Shown here: positions 41,294 through 51,115 of the stretch, piece by piece
Layout of the letters: every line of letters starts with the position of its first letter
How positions within the stretch are numbered: the stretch's first letter is position 1
NCBI GenBank assembly: GCA_000687975.1
Contig: JIAB01000001.1
Span: 1,783,501 to 1,847,500, forward strand
Length of the DNA: 64,000 nucleotides
From: Lachnospiraceae bacterium AC2031
Lineage (GTDB): Bacteria; Bacillota; Clostridia; Lachnospirales; Lachnospiraceae
Direction: 5' to 3'
Notes under the pieces: generated by a model
What the model saw: only the letters and a program-made list of their open reading frames with translations
Databases searched by the model: none
Told to the model about the DNA's origin: nothing
Program-made: the position numbers and the translations under genes

Positions 41294-41839
41294 ATGGATA
41301 ATAACGAGATATTTGCTGGAGCTTTGGCCCTTGCTTCGGTCGCACATATGTCACAGTTGAGGAAGGATAATGTAACTCCGTATATATATCATCCCATGGC
41401 TGTAGCAAGGTTGGTAAAGGATATGGGATATGATCTTCGTTATCAGACTGTAGCTATTCTTCATGATGTGTTGGAAGATACGGATACGGATGAGAGCGAG
41501 ATAGAAGTATTCGGTGAGGATATTTTAGAAGCTGTTAAGCTGCTGACTAGACCGGTTGGAGCAGATGAAGAAAAGTATGTTTCAAACATACTGAAGAATC
41601 CTATGGCTAGTGCAGTAAAGAATGCTGATAAAATATGTAATCTCTGGGATGCAGTGTGTTGGGGCACACCTGGAGAAAAACGGTTGAAACAAGCGCGAAA
41701 ATTTCTAGAAACCTATACTGAAAAAGCAGAAAAGTACTATAGAGGAAAATTCTCCAGGGTACTCGATGCCACAATAGATATGGCGAAGGAGGCTCTGGAG
41801 GATGAAATCGTTAGAGAGAATCCTTATCTTATAGTTTGA
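41294..41839 (+). CDS. Small HD-domain hydrolase (MESH1/SpoT-like)
   Basis: A 181-residue stand-alone HD protein. The motif order matches the hydrolase half of RelA/SpoT proteins: YIYHPMAVARLVKDMG (metal His), AILHDVLEDTDTDESEI (HD plus EDT) and KNADKICNLWDA (later Asp). Small proteins of this type remove the 3' pyrophosphate from (p)ppGpp or act on related nucleotides; there is no synthetase domain. ATG 41294 has GGAGA six bases upstream. It converges with the GH26 gene and they overlap by 11 bases. Confidence 0.83.
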   Translation: MDNNEIFAGALALASVAHMSQLRKDNVTPYIYHPMAVARLVKDMGYDLRYQTVAILHDVLEDTDTDESEIEVFGEDILEAVKLLTRPVGADEEKYVSNILKNPMASAVKNADKICNLWDAVCWGTPGEKRLKQARKFLETYTEKAEKYYRGKFSRVLDATIDMAKEALEDEIVRENPYLIV

Positions 41840-42776
41840 CAGTATAAGAATTCTCGTAGGTTTTCTTTACATCTTCGAAGGTATTGTACTGTTCTGACAG
41901 ACAGAACTCTTTGGACCAGGTCATATAATAAGCCCATGGGATATGGCTTTCAGCCAGCTTGGAAATATCTGGGATGTAGCCAACTTCAGTAATAGCAGGA
42001 ACTTTCCTGGACGTAGTATTTGCGATTAATTCTTCATAATGGGATTTATAATCTGTATAGTCTTTTTCTGGAAGATAGATATCCCATCCTATAACATCTA
42101 CATAGTCATCGCCTGGATATGATTCTTTGGTTGGAGCACTCCAAACCCAGAGGAGATTGTCCAGGTGATATTTGTTTACAAAGAGATCGTACATCATGAT
42201 GTACATTTCTTTAGTCACTTCGCCACCCTGGGCGCCCCACCAAAACCATTTGCCTTCGGCTTCGTGGAAAGGTCTCCAAAGGATAGGTATGTCTTTTTCT
42301 TTAAAAATGGAAAGCTCTTCGGCGATTTTTTCGAGATCTGAATAGAAGGCTTCGCGTTCAGGTGTTCCTTCGATCAGAACACGTCTTGCGTCGAAGTCTG
42401 TATTCTTCATATAAAATGCTTTGTCACGTCCCCCTAAAGGAGAGAACCAATGGAAGCAGAAGCAAAGAATTGAGTCAGTTGTTTCTGCTATCTTTAGAGC
42501 AGTCTTAAGAGTATCTCTGTTCTCGTAAACTTCAGTAAGACACTCCTCGCTGGCATCGTCATAATTGATATTTGGACTGTAGGACAGCATTTCGAATCCT
42601 ACTACTTTTGGATAGTGACCAGTCAGTTCATGGATAAGCTGATACTCCTCCATAGGGTTGGTCTGAGTATGCTGACCAGTCAGGATGTTCTTTCCGGCTG
42701 CATCAACAAGGTAACCAAGAAGATTTTTTGCCTTCTCGGTAGCGTTTTTGTTGACAGGGGTGATGTCGTAATTCAT
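41829..42776 (-). CDS. GH26 beta-mannanase-like glycoside hydrolase, intracellular
   Basis: A 315-residue single-domain GH26 enzyme acting on beta-mannan or related chains. LLGYLVDAAGKNILTGQHTQ starts the barrel; the acid/base Glu is in WRPFHEAEGKWFWWG and the nucleophile Glu in PAITEVGYI. There is no signal peptide or carbohydrate-binding module, so it should work on oligosaccharides inside the cell. I start at 42776, where GGAG is 7 bases upstream; a longer frame extends 106 residues upstream through the promoter region and is not coding-like. Confidence 0.88.
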   Translation of the reverse strand: MNYDITPVNKNATEKAKNLLGYLVDAAGKNILTGQHTQTNPMEEYQLIHELTGHYPKVVGFEMLSYSPNINYDDASEECLTEVYENRDTLKTALKIAETTDSILCFCFHWFSPLGGRDKAFYMKNTDFDARRVLIEGTPEREAFYSDLEKIAEELSIFKEKDIPILWRPFHEAEGKWFWWGAQGGEVTKEMYIMMYDLFVNKYHLDNLLWVWSAPTKESYPGDDYVDVIGWDIYLPEKDYTDYKSHYEELIANTTSRKVPAITEVGYIPDISKLAESHIPWAYYMTWSKEFCLSEQYNTFEDVKKTYENSYTVKL

Positions 42777-42845
42777 ATTGTTCTCCAAGTCATTTGATAA
42801 GCGTATAAGCGTATAAAAAACATTGACCATTATAACATAAAAGTC

Positions 42846-42875
42846 TTGGTAATAATAGTTAAACGCTGTTATAAT
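42846..42875 (+). promoter_or_regulatory. Probable promoter for hisA-like gene
   Basis: TTGGTA (42846-42851), 18-bp spacer, TATAAT (42870-42875), about 58 bases ahead of ATG 42933 in the 156-base region shared with the divergent GH26 gene. Confidence 0.5.
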
Positions 42876-42932
42876 TATAGAGCCTGACGTTTTGGTATTT
42901 AGGGGATTAAGAATAGGTTGAAGGAGAACGGT

Positions 42933-43721
42933 ATGAGATTTAGACCTTGTATTGATATTCATGATGGAAAGGTAAAACAGATAGTTGGTGGAACGCTTTC
43001 TGATGAGCAGGGGGCAGAAACTAACTTCGTGTCTGAGTATGGAGCAGATTATTTTGGAAGGCTCTATAAAACCTGTAATGTTCCTGGAGGACATATCATC
43101 CTGCTAAATAAGGCGGGAACAAAGGAATATATGGAGGATATACGTGCGGCTTCAGAAGCGATGAAGGAATTTCCAGGCGGATTCATGATCGGTGGCGGAG
43201 TAACCATCGAAAACGCTCAGGAGTATCTTAAGCTTGGGGCTTCTCATGTTATAGTGACTTCGTATGTATTCCGTGACGGGCTTATTGATTACAAGAGACT
43301 TGAAGGTCTTGTGGAAGAAATAGGCAAGGAACATCTGGTTCTTGATCTTTCCTGCAGAAGAAGGCTTAATTCAGCAGGAACCTATTCATATTACATAGTA
43401 ACTGACAGATGGCAGAAATTTACGGATACCCATCTTAATCATAAAACACTTGATCTGCTCAGCAAGTTCTGCGATGAATACCTGATTCATGCGGTTGATG
43501 TTGAAGGAAAGAAATGTGGCGTCGACAAGGATCTTCTTAAGATGCTTGGAGAGTGGAAGGGCACTGCGCCTATCACCTATGCAGGTGGTGTATCAAGCTT
43601 CGAGGATATGGATCTGATCCGTGAGTTAGGTCAGGGCAAGGTTGATGTCACAGTTGGAAGTGCACTTTCCATCTTTGGTGGTGACATGGACTTCCAGGAG
43701 GTTGTTAATTACAGCAAATAG
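42933..43721 (+). CDS. hisA: HisA of the eukaryotic type (ProFAR isomerase)
   Basis: A 262-residue TIM-barrel isomerase of histidine synthesis, closer to the fungal/plant HIS6 type (TIGR02129) than to ordinary bacterial HisA: MRFRPCIDIHDGKVKQIVGG, the insert NFVSEYGADYFGRLYKTCNV, and TSYVFRDGLIDYKRLEGLVE. Catalytic Asp residues lie in CIDIHDG and in the later HAVDVEGK. The gene is separate from any his operon. ATG 42933 has AAGGAGA six bases upstream. The GH9 gene begins nine bases after its stop, so both may share a transcript. Confidence 0.9.
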   Translation: MRFRPCIDIHDGKVKQIVGGTLSDEQGAETNFVSEYGADYFGRLYKTCNVPGGHIILLNKAGTKEYMEDIRAASEAMKEFPGGFMIGGGVTIENAQEYLKLGASHVIVTSYVFRDGLIDYKRLEGLVEEIGKEHLVLDLSCRRRLNSAGTYSYYIVTDRWQKFTDTHLNHKTLDLLSKFCDEYLIHAVDVEGKKCGVDKDLLKMLGEWKGTAPITYAGGVSSFEDMDLIRELGQGKVDVTVGSALSIFGGDMDFQEVVNYSK

Positions 43722-43730
43722 GAGTGTAGT

Positions 43731-46079
43731 ATGAAGAGGTTTAAAAAATATGTTGCATCAGTTGTGGCAATGATGATGTGTGCATCTATGGCTGCCTGTG
43801 GGGGCGCTGCGCCAGATGAACATCCGCTTGATGGTGATGGGTATGACAATACTCAGAGTACCACTGAGGCTGGAGACAGCACCAGCACAGATAGTTCTGG
43901 TACTGATGCAGTAGAGGTGGCATCTAGTTCACTTAAAGGAACCGGACCAGCAACTAAGGAGGATGCCTTTAATTCAGAGGGCGGAAATGACTCTGCTCAG
44001 TTAAAGGATGGAGATGTGCTGGTTGATATTAACTTCGATGATAACGATGTTGATGGCTTCATGTCCTATACAAATGGCGGTACATTTGACTTGAAAAATG
44101 AGGATGGCCAGCTTGTAGCAACAATAAAGAACTGTGGTGGACTTGACTACGCAAACCAGATTTACTGGGATGGATTTGGACTTAGCGAGCACTGCGTTTA
44201 TACATATAGCTTCGATATCTCCTGTGATATTGAGCGTAAGGTGGAGTATCGTCTCCAGATAAATGGCGGAGATTACCATGCATATCAGGGTGAAAAGATA
44301 GATGTTGGCCCTGATGTTACAAACTTCTCCGTGGATTTTGAGATGACTGAGGAATCTGATCCTGCACCACGTATTGTTTTCAACATGGGTAAGATGGAGG
44401 ATATGTCATCAGATCCTGGAGAGCATAAGATAACGATCGATAATATCAAACTTCAGGTTAAGGATGCTTCTAACGCAATTGAGGTATCAGCTCTTCCAAC
44501 CTATGTGAATGTAGCTGTTAATCAGATGGGCTATAAGCCGGACGACAAGAAGTTTGCAGTTGTAAAGACAGATACTACTGGCGATGAGGAGTTCATAGTT
44601 TGCGATGCATCAACAAACGAGACTGTTTATGCAGGCAAGCTGGGAGATCCGATTCATGATTATGGCGCAGATATAGAAACAAGACAAGCTGACTTCTCGG
44701 CCCTCACTGAGGAAGGCGAGTACTATGTCTATACCGAAGAAGGTGCCAGCTATACATTTGGAATCTATGACAATCCATATACAGATATTTATCGCGACAC
44801 TGTGCTCATGCTATACAGACAGCGATGCGGTATAGCTCTTGAGAATAATGGAGTCTTTGATCATCCTGAGTGTCACACAAGCGAAGCTGTTATATATGGC
44901 GACGAAAGTGGCAAGAAGGTGGATGTAAGCGGCGGCTGGCATGATGCTGGTGACTATGGAAGATACACAGTATCAACTGCCAAGACAATTGCTGACCTTC
45001 TGAACAGTTATCAGGACTTCGGAGTAGAGGACGATAATCTGGGTATTCCAGAGAGTGGAAATGGCATCCCTGATCTACTTGACGAAGCACGTGTGGGTCT
45101 TGACTGGATGCTGAAGATGCAGGACCCTGAAACAGGTGGTGTTTATCACAAGGTAACCTGTGCAGTATTCCCTGAGACAGTAGCTCCAGAGGAGGAGACA
45201 GACGAGCTTATCCTTGCTCCTATCTCTGTAACAGCAACAGCAGATTTTGCTGCATGTCTTGCAAAAGCAAGCGTAATGTATAAAGACATAGATGCAGATT
45301 TCAGTGCCGAGGCACTTGCTGCAGCTGAAAAGGCGTGGGATTATATATCCGGTCTTGAATCCTTTAAGGGCTTCAAGAACCCTAAGGATATCGTTACTGG
45401 AGAATATCCAGATGACAAGACTCTGGATGAGAGATACTGGGCAGCAGTAGAACTTTATCTCGCTGGTTACGAAGATACAAAAGACTTCATAACAAAGACA
45501 GATGCAAATGATATAAATGAAAATCTTGGTTGGGCAGACGTAGGACTATATGCAAATTACGACCTGGCACTTTCAGATGATGCAGAGCTTGCTGCAAAAG
45601 GTAAAGAGCAGATCGTGACATTTGCTGACGAATTAGTTGCTCAGTCAAAGAAGACAGGTTACTTCCTTGGTTTTGGAAGCAACTTCTTCTGGGGAAGTAA
45701 CATGAATGTTGCTAACCAGGGCGAGATTCTCTATATGGCTCAGAAGGTAACAGGAGATGCAACCTACGGTGAGTTGGCAAAGCATCAGCTGGATTATCTT
45801 CTTGGTACTAATGCCATGGGATATTGCTTCGTAACAGGTTACGGAACATTCTCTCCTGAGAATCCTCATCATAGACCATCACAGGTTGCCGGACAGGCAG
45901 TCAGTGGAATGCTTGTTGGTGGACCTAATAAGAACCTTGAGGATCCATATGCTATAGCAGTGCTCACTGAGGAGAGCCCAGCTACCAGCTATGTGGATAA
46001 CGTACAGAGCTACTCAACTAATGAGGTGGCTATATATTGGAACTCACCACTTATCTATCTTCTTGCAGCAGAGCAGTAG
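43731..46079 (+). CDS. GH9 endoglucanase-type lipoprotein with CBM and Ig-like domain
   Basis: A 782-residue exported enzyme. The signal peptide ends in a lipobox-like SMAACGG, so it is probably anchored by lipid at Cys23. An acidic Ser/Thr linker follows, then a CBM4/9-like beta sandwich (about 100-245), an Ig-like CelD_N domain (about 258-345) and a GH9 catalytic domain (about 350-782). Catalytic segments are SGGWHDAGDYGRYT (about 401-412; Asp base), NPHHRPS (substrate His) and STNEVAIYWNSPL (acid Glu). It should cleave cellulose or mixed-linkage glucan at the cell surface. Confidence 0.95.
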   Translation: MKRFKKYVASVVAMMMCASMAACGGAAPDEHPLDGDGYDNTQSTTEAGDSTSTDSSGTDAVEVASSSLKGTGPATKEDAFNSEGGNDSAQLKDGDVLVDINFDDNDVDGFMSYTNGGTFDLKNEDGQLVATIKNCGGLDYANQIYWDGFGLSEHCVYTYSFDISCDIERKVEYRLQINGGDYHAYQGEKIDVGPDVTNFSVDFEMTEESDPAPRIVFNMGKMEDMSSDPGEHKITIDNIKLQVKDASNAIEVSALPTYVNVAVNQMGYKPDDKKFAVVKTDTTGDEEFIVCDASTNETVYAGKLGDPIHDYGADIETRQADFSALTEEGEYYVYTEEGASYTFGIYDNPYTDIYRDTVLMLYRQRCGIALENNGVFDHPECHTSEAVIYGDESGKKVDVSGGWHDAGDYGRYTVSTAKTIADLLNSYQDFGVEDDNLGIPESGNGIPDLLDEARVGLDWMLKMQDPETGGVYHKVTCAVFPETVAPEEETDELILAPISVTATADFAACLAKASVMYKDIDADFSAEALAAAEKAWDYISGLESFKGFKNPKDIVTGEYPDDKTLDERYWAAVELYLAGYEDTKDFITKTDANDINENLGWADVGLYANYDLALSDDAELAAKGKEQIVTFADELVAQSKKTGYFLGFGSNFFWGSNMNVANQGEILYMAQKVTGDATYGELAKHQLDYLLGTNAMGYCFVTGYGTFSPENPHHRPSQVAGQAVSGMLVGGPNKNLEDPYAIAVLTEESPATSYVDNVQSYSTNEVAIYWNSPLIYLLAAEQ

Positions 46080-46093
46080 GTAGAATCATAAAA

Positions 46094-48793
46094 ATGCAAC
46101 ATGGAAATAACAAGATGGACAGCGAAACAGTAGTAGAAAAAACAGAAAAGTCAGAAGACCGTGAAAAAGACGGCAACGTATTTAGCAGATTCTGGAGTCG
46201 TAACTGGTCGTGGATCATATCCACGACCGTTACGGCTGTATTTATGATTGTTATCATGAAGATTCTAAAAGTTGCCCCATTTGGTACATACGGATTTACT
46301 CTTGTAGATAGTATTCATCAGTATGTGCCATTTTTTAGTGATTATCAGGAAAAACTGAAGACAGGGGGCAATCTTTTTTATACCTGGGATGTTGGAATGG
46401 GACAGAATTTTCAGTCTCTCCTTCTTTACTATATGGCATCCCCACTTAATCTGATAGTAGCCCTTGTATCCCGAAGACATATCATGACAGTAATGTCATG
46501 CCTTATATCACTCAAGATGGCTATATCATCAGGCTGTTTTAGCTTCTTCCTTTCTAGAAGAAGAGGGAAAGCTACAAACAATATGATGATAGTAGCGCTG
46601 GGTATAGCCTATGGTCTGAATAATTACATGTGTGGCTATCTCTGGAATCTTATGTGGCTGGATTCCATAATGGTACTGCCACTGATCATACTTGGTTACG
46701 AAAGATTGATCAAAAAACAGGATCCAAGGATATATATCCTGGCATTGTTCTATAGTCTTTATTGCAACTACTACATCTCATTTATCATATGTATATTCCT
46801 GGTTCTTTGGTTCCTTACAAATGGACATAGCAATCCAAAGAAATTTTTCTTTGATGGTCTTAGATTTGCTGGGGCGTCGCTACTTGCAGCAGCATTGTCG
46901 GGACTATCTCTCCTGGTTTCATATCTTGGAATTATGAAGACTGCTTCTGCTGGAGCGGGATTCCCACAGTGGAACTGGTACCAGAATTTCTTTGAACTTA
47001 TAAAGAACCAGTTCTTCTTAACAAAGCCAATAAACATGAACACATTTGATGGTCCTGCAAATCTGTATTGCGGAACCCTTACCATAGTAATGCTGTTCAT
47101 TTATGTTTTCTCTAACAAGATCAATAAATGGGAGAAGATAGGACGAATAGTTCTTCTTACTATCTTCCTTGTCAGCATGAATCAGGAGCTTCTGAACTTT
47201 ATCTGGCATGGATTCCACAATCAGTATGGAATACCAAACCGCTTCTCATTCCTATATATCTTTACGCTTTTGCTTATCTGCTACGACATGACAGTTAAGC
47301 TGAGAAAGACACATATGGTGTCAATTATTATAGGAGCCGTTGTTTCGATAGCATTTCTCTTTACCTGCTACTTTACAGTTGGTTTTGATGAGATCAAATC
47401 AGTTAATTATTTTATGGCGGCATCAGTATTCCTGATGGTTATGTACGGAATTCTTCTTGTTCTGAGGAGAAGAAACTTCATACCAATTAAGATCAATACA
47501 ATCTTCCTTGGGCTTCTGCTCCTGCTGGAGCTGATCACAAATGCGGCTGTTGGTCTTACGTCTAGAACTCCTGCCAGTGGTGAATACTATCTTCAGTACA
47601 CAGAGGAGATGGAAGAGGCTACGGCGAAGATCAAGGAACAGGCGGACGCCAAGGGTCTTACCTTCTATCGTGAGGAAGTGGTTAATCCGATCCTTCTGGA
47701 CGAGAACACATATAACAACATGAAGAGTATCGGTACCTTCTGTTCAACAGTCAGAGGTGACATGGTTCAGGTGATGTCTTACATGGGCTTCTATACAGGA
47801 GCTAATGAGTTCATCTACATGGGTGCGACTCCGGTGACTAACGATATCTTCGGTGTCAGATATATCTATGTGAGAAACAACGACTACTTCCCAGAGTCAG
47901 ATGATCTTGTACCTGTACTTACCACAGATGATATGGTGGTTTATGAAAACACTAGCGCCATGCCGATCGCATTTGCCGTTAACTCGGATGTGGAAACCTT
48001 GTGGGCATATGAAAACTATAACTGCGCAGCTGTGCTGAACAACTTTGCACAGTGTGCAACAAACGAGAGAAGTGACATCTTCCAGACCATCTATCCTGTA
48101 ATAGGAGTTTCTGGGGATAAGTGCGATGTAAACTTTGATTCAGAGAATCCGACCATTATAGGATTTAGTAACGCAAATGAATCTGATATGGCAGTAAATG
48201 CAAGCTTCGAAGTACACGAAGAAGGAAGATACTTTGTAAATATCAGAGCGAACTATATAAATGAGATCACCTACTCGGTTAATGGCGAAGAGAGGGCCTC
48301 TGACAGATACCAGACTCAGATGTTTGATCTTGGCGAACTTAATGAGGGAGATGTTGTTCATCTGAAGCTCTCCTTTGGAAGCAGTCATGCTAATGATGGA
48401 ACTATTAGCTTCTACACATCGCTGCTGAATAAGAATGAGCTTACAACCTTTAGGGCAAATCTTATAACAAGACAGATGATAGTAGAAGAATTAAGAGATG
48501 GATATCTGAAAGGACACATCACTCTTGATGATAATCAGCTGATCTACATGTCCGTTCCTTATGATGAAGGTTGGACTGTATATCTTGATGGACAAAGGGT
48601 CGAACCTGTGAAGATTGCTGACTCATTTTTAGGCATAAAAGCAGGAGCAGGACAGCATACAGTGGAAATGAAATATGTGCCAGAAGGCTTCCGACCAGGA
48701 CTTGTTCTTAGCATCCTTGGCTGGCTCGGATTTATCGCTTTATGCATATATATATCATTGAAAAAAAGAACAAAAAAAAGTATAATCAAATAA
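46094..48793 (+). CDS. YfhO-family polytopic membrane protein
   Basis: An 899-residue protein of the YfhO family (PF09586), with about 12 membrane helices in residues 40-520 and an extracytoplasmic C-terminal part of about 350 residues before a last helix. TLVDSIHQYVPFFSDYQEKL and FYTWDVGMGQNF are the GT-C-like first-loop motif with acidic residues. YfhO in Bacillus is needed for glycosylation of lipoteichoic acid, so a sugar-transfer role on cell-surface polymers is likely. ATG 46094 or 46115 are possible starts; both have weak ribosome sites. Confidence 0.85.
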   Translation: MQHGNNKMDSETVVEKTEKSEDREKDGNVFSRFWSRNWSWIISTTVTAVFMIVIMKILKVAPFGTYGFTLVDSIHQYVPFFSDYQEKLKTGGNLFYTWDVGMGQNFQSLLLYYMASPLNLIVALVSRRHIMTVMSCLISLKMAISSGCFSFFLSRRRGKATNNMMIVALGIAYGLNNYMCGYLWNLMWLDSIMVLPLIILGYERLIKKQDPRIYILALFYSLYCNYYISFIICIFLVLWFLTNGHSNPKKFFFDGLRFAGASLLAAALSGLSLLVSYLGIMKTASAGAGFPQWNWYQNFFELIKNQFFLTKPINMNTFDGPANLYCGTLTIVMLFIYVFSNKINKWEKIGRIVLLTIFLVSMNQELLNFIWHGFHNQYGIPNRFSFLYIFTLLLICYDMTVKLRKTHMVSIIIGAVVSIAFLFTCYFTVGFDEIKSVNYFMAASVFLMVMYGILLVLRRRNFIPIKINTIFLGLLLLLELITNAAVGLTSRTPASGEYYLQYTEEMEEATAKIKEQADAKGLTFYREEVVNPILLDENTYNNMKSIGTFCSTVRGDMVQVMSYMGFYTGANEFIYMGATPVTNDIFGVRYIYVRNNDYFPESDDLVPVLTTDDMVVYENTSAMPIAFAVNSDVETLWAYENYNCAAVLNNFAQCATNERSDIFQTIYPVIGVSGDKCDVNFDSENPTIIGFSNANESDMAVNASFEVHEEGRYFVNIRANYINEITYSVNGEERASDRYQTQMFDLGELNEGDVVHLKLSFGSSHANDGTISFYTSLLNKNELTTFRANLITRQMIVEELRDGYLKGHITLDDNQLIYMSVPYDEGWTVYLDGQRVEPVKIADSFLGIKAGAGQHTVEMKYVPEGFRPGLVLSILGWLGFIALCIYISLKKRTKKSIIK

Positions 48794-48871
48794 GGTGTGA
48801 CAAGCAGGGGTTAGGTTATTAGTGAAGTGGTATATAAGTCTTGTTACATAAAAGAATAATGAGGTGTCTAC

Positions 48872-50695
48872 ATGGAAAAACTAAGAAAAATGGAGCCAAA
48901 AAAGCTTGCACTTATCACTGCATTTCTTGTAGCAGTAGTAGGTGTTGCAGGAGTCTTTCTTTCATCGGGTAACATGCTTGTGATTGCTATCATTGCGGTA
49001 GTACTTCAGGCAGCGATAGTATTCTTCGTTCTATGTACAGGATCTGAGCAGGCAGTGGAGAAAACCCAGAGCGATAAGTACAGAAAGCTCTTTAAGAATC
49101 TTCCTATCGGATTTGCTCAGGCAAAGATCATAAGCGATCCTGCTGGTGATGTAATCGGCTATCAGCTAGAAGATGCAAACCATACATTTGGTTCATACTT
49201 CAGTCTTGATAGAGAAGAGTTCGTCGGAAAGGTTCTTGGCGACAGTCATATAGAAGTTCTTCAGGATATCAATGCCTGGTTCAAAGCTTACAACACTTCC
49301 GGTACAAAGGAAGGCGACCTTATGGACGTTGAGATAACTATGGAGAAGCTTGGAAAAGTCTTCAACACAGTTATGTACAAGTCTGAGGCTGACTACATCA
49401 ATATGGTAGTTATTGATGTAACAGAGCAGAAGGAGACAGAGGCTAAGCTGTCAAAGGCTATCACAGATGCAAATGCTGCTTACAAGACACAGGCAGAGTT
49501 CCTTGCAAACATGAGCCACGAGATCCGTACACCTATCAACGGAATCCTCGGTATGATCCAGCTTACACTTATGGCTGATGATCTTCAGGCTGATTATAGA
49601 GACAACCTTATTACAGCAAAGAATTGTGCAGATAACCTGCTTCGTCTTATCAACGATATCCTTGATATCAGTAAGCTTGAAGCTGGTAAGTACAAGATCA
49701 AAGAAGAAATCTGTGACATCAAGAGTGCTATCGAAGAAACAGTTGCAGCACATGTTCCATCAGCAGATGGAAAGAACATCTCACTTGATCTTTCCTTCGG
49801 TAACAACATGCCTAAGCTGGTTCGTGCAGATGGACAGCGTATCCAGCAGGTACTTAACTGTATGCTTTCAAATGCAATCAAGTTCACTTCAGATGGTGGC
49901 GTAAGAGTTAAGATCGCAGCCCTTGATGATTCAGCTGATACAATAAGACTTAGAATCGCAGTTGCCGATACAGGTATCGGTATCTCAGATTCAGATATGA
50001 GTAAGCTCTTCGTGAGATTCTCACAGGTAGATGGTTCAGATACAAGAAAGTACGGTGGTTCAGGACTCGGACTTGTTATCTCTAAGCAGATTACAGAGCT
50101 GATGAACGGTACTATCTCAGTACAGAGTAAAGAAGGAATTGGTTCAACATTCATTGCAGAGATTCCTGTAAAGGTAGTTAAGCCAGCTGATGCTGAGGTT
50201 GAAGAGGTAACAAAGGAAGAACCAGCAATCTACTCAATCAACAATGCTAACGGAAAGAATGCCCGCATCCTTGTTGCAGAGGATGAGCCAGTTAACCAGC
50301 AGGTTATCGGAAAGCTCCTTGGTATGGCAGGCTTCTCATACGATATAGCAGAAAATGGAGAAAAGGCAGTAGAGCTCTACAAGGAAAAGACCTACGATGC
50401 AGCTCTCTTCGATGTACAGATGCCAGTTATGGACGGTATCGCTGCTACTCAGGAGATTCGTAAGATCGAGTTAGAGAACAGAAAGCCAAGACTTCCAATC
50501 ATCGCTGTTACAGCTAGAGCAATGTTCGGTGATAAAGAGCGTATCATGCAGAACCAGCTTGACGACTACATCGCAAAGCCATACAACCTTAACACAGTTG
50601 TTGATACACTGAATAAGTACATCGATGGCGATGACGATAAGAAGGATGACAAGAAGGAAGAAGAGAAAAAAGAAGAAAAAAAAGAAGAAAACTAA
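48872..50695 (+). CDS. Hybrid sensor histidine kinase with receiver domain
   Basis: A 607-residue protein. Two N-terminal membrane helices with a very short outer loop are followed by a PAS-like region (about 70-190), HisKA (FLANMSHEIRTPINGILGM), HATPase (GTGIGIS-type box in ADTGIGISDSD, and YGGSGLGLVISKQI) and a receiver domain with phospho-acceptor Asp in ALFDVQMPVMDG. The C-terminal 25 residues are only Asp, Lys and Glu. Such kinases normally pass phosphate to a separate Hpt protein; none is seen here. A strong terminator follows. Confidence 0.93.
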   Translation: MEKLRKMEPKKLALITAFLVAVVGVAGVFLSSGNMLVIAIIAVVLQAAIVFFVLCTGSEQAVEKTQSDKYRKLFKNLPIGFAQAKIISDPAGDVIGYQLEDANHTFGSYFSLDREEFVGKVLGDSHIEVLQDINAWFKAYNTSGTKEGDLMDVEITMEKLGKVFNTVMYKSEADYINMVVIDVTEQKETEAKLSKAITDANAAYKTQAEFLANMSHEIRTPINGILGMIQLTLMADDLQADYRDNLITAKNCADNLLRLINDILDISKLEAGKYKIKEEICDIKSAIEETVAAHVPSADGKNISLDLSFGNNMPKLVRADGQRIQQVLNCMLSNAIKFTSDGGVRVKIAALDDSADTIRLRIAVADTGIGISDSDMSKLFVRFSQVDGSDTRKYGGSGLGLVISKQITELMNGTISVQSKEGIGSTFIAEIPVKVVKPADAEVEEVTKEEPAIYSINNANGKNARILVAEDEPVNQQVIGKLLGMAGFSYDIAENGEKAVELYKEKTYDAALFDVQMPVMDGIAATQEIRKIELENRKPRLPIIAVTARAMFGDKERIMQNQLDDYIAKPYNLNTVVDTLNKYIDGDDDKKDDKKEEEKKEEKKEEN

Positions 50696-50720
50696 TCCCT
50701 CGGATTAAGTAAATAATTCA

Positions 50721-50757
50721 GAAGACAGTTCTTGAAAAAGAACTGTCTTCTTTTTTT
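50721..50757 (+). terminator. Intrinsic terminator after the hybrid kinase
   Basis: A 13-bp perfect stem (GAAGACAGTTCTT, 50721-50733, with 50738-50750), GAAA tetraloop and seven T. Confidence 0.95.
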
Positions 50758-50896
50758 GCCTTTTCGTTGACGTAAAGTAGTTTACACTTTCTCACATGCT
50801 CACTTTTGTTTCGTCTTTTTTAACAAAGAGCTTTGTCTAATATGCCATTTTGAAATGAAATGGCTTCTTAAAACTTTGTTTTTTCAAAGCAAACCG

Positions 50897-50970
50897 GTCA
50901 AAAATGGTCGTGTTCAGTCAGAAATGGTCATGATTTTTTGCGTTTTTTCGAGACTTTTTCCCTTTATAAA
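50897..50970 (+). promoter_or_regulatory. Direct-repeat activator site and -10 element upstream of the Tad locus
   Basis: GTCAAAAATGGTCGTG (50897-50912) is repeated as GTCAGAAATGGTCATG (50917-50932), 13 of 16 identical, offset by exactly 20 bp or about two helical turns. TATAAA at 50965-50970 could be the -10, with no good -35, as at activator-dependent promoters. The 358-base gap 50758-51115 also holds a GCCATTT/AAATGGC hairpin (about 50842-50862) and a GTTGCGCAAC palindrome near 51023; no gene is seen in it. Confidence 0.5.
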
Positions 50971-51115
50971 TGGCTAAAAATAGGACTTTTCATCTCTGGC
51001 TGCAGCTCAAAAAGCAACAATTTGTTGCGCAACATAACTGGGCATTTGTCCGGTGGTTGCCCCTCTTTATTGATGCTAATCTCTTAAGCACACACCTCGA
51101 GAAAGGAGGTAAAAA

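Noticed and set aside
42777..43094. N-terminal extension of the GH26 frame upstream of 42776
   Set aside because: It crosses the divergent promoter region and the start of hisA, has no signal peptide or domain, and a good ribosome site precedes 42776.
50758..51115. Possible CRISPR or repeat array before the Tad operon
   Set aside because: Only two short direct repeats occur and no spacer pattern; better explained as regulator sites.
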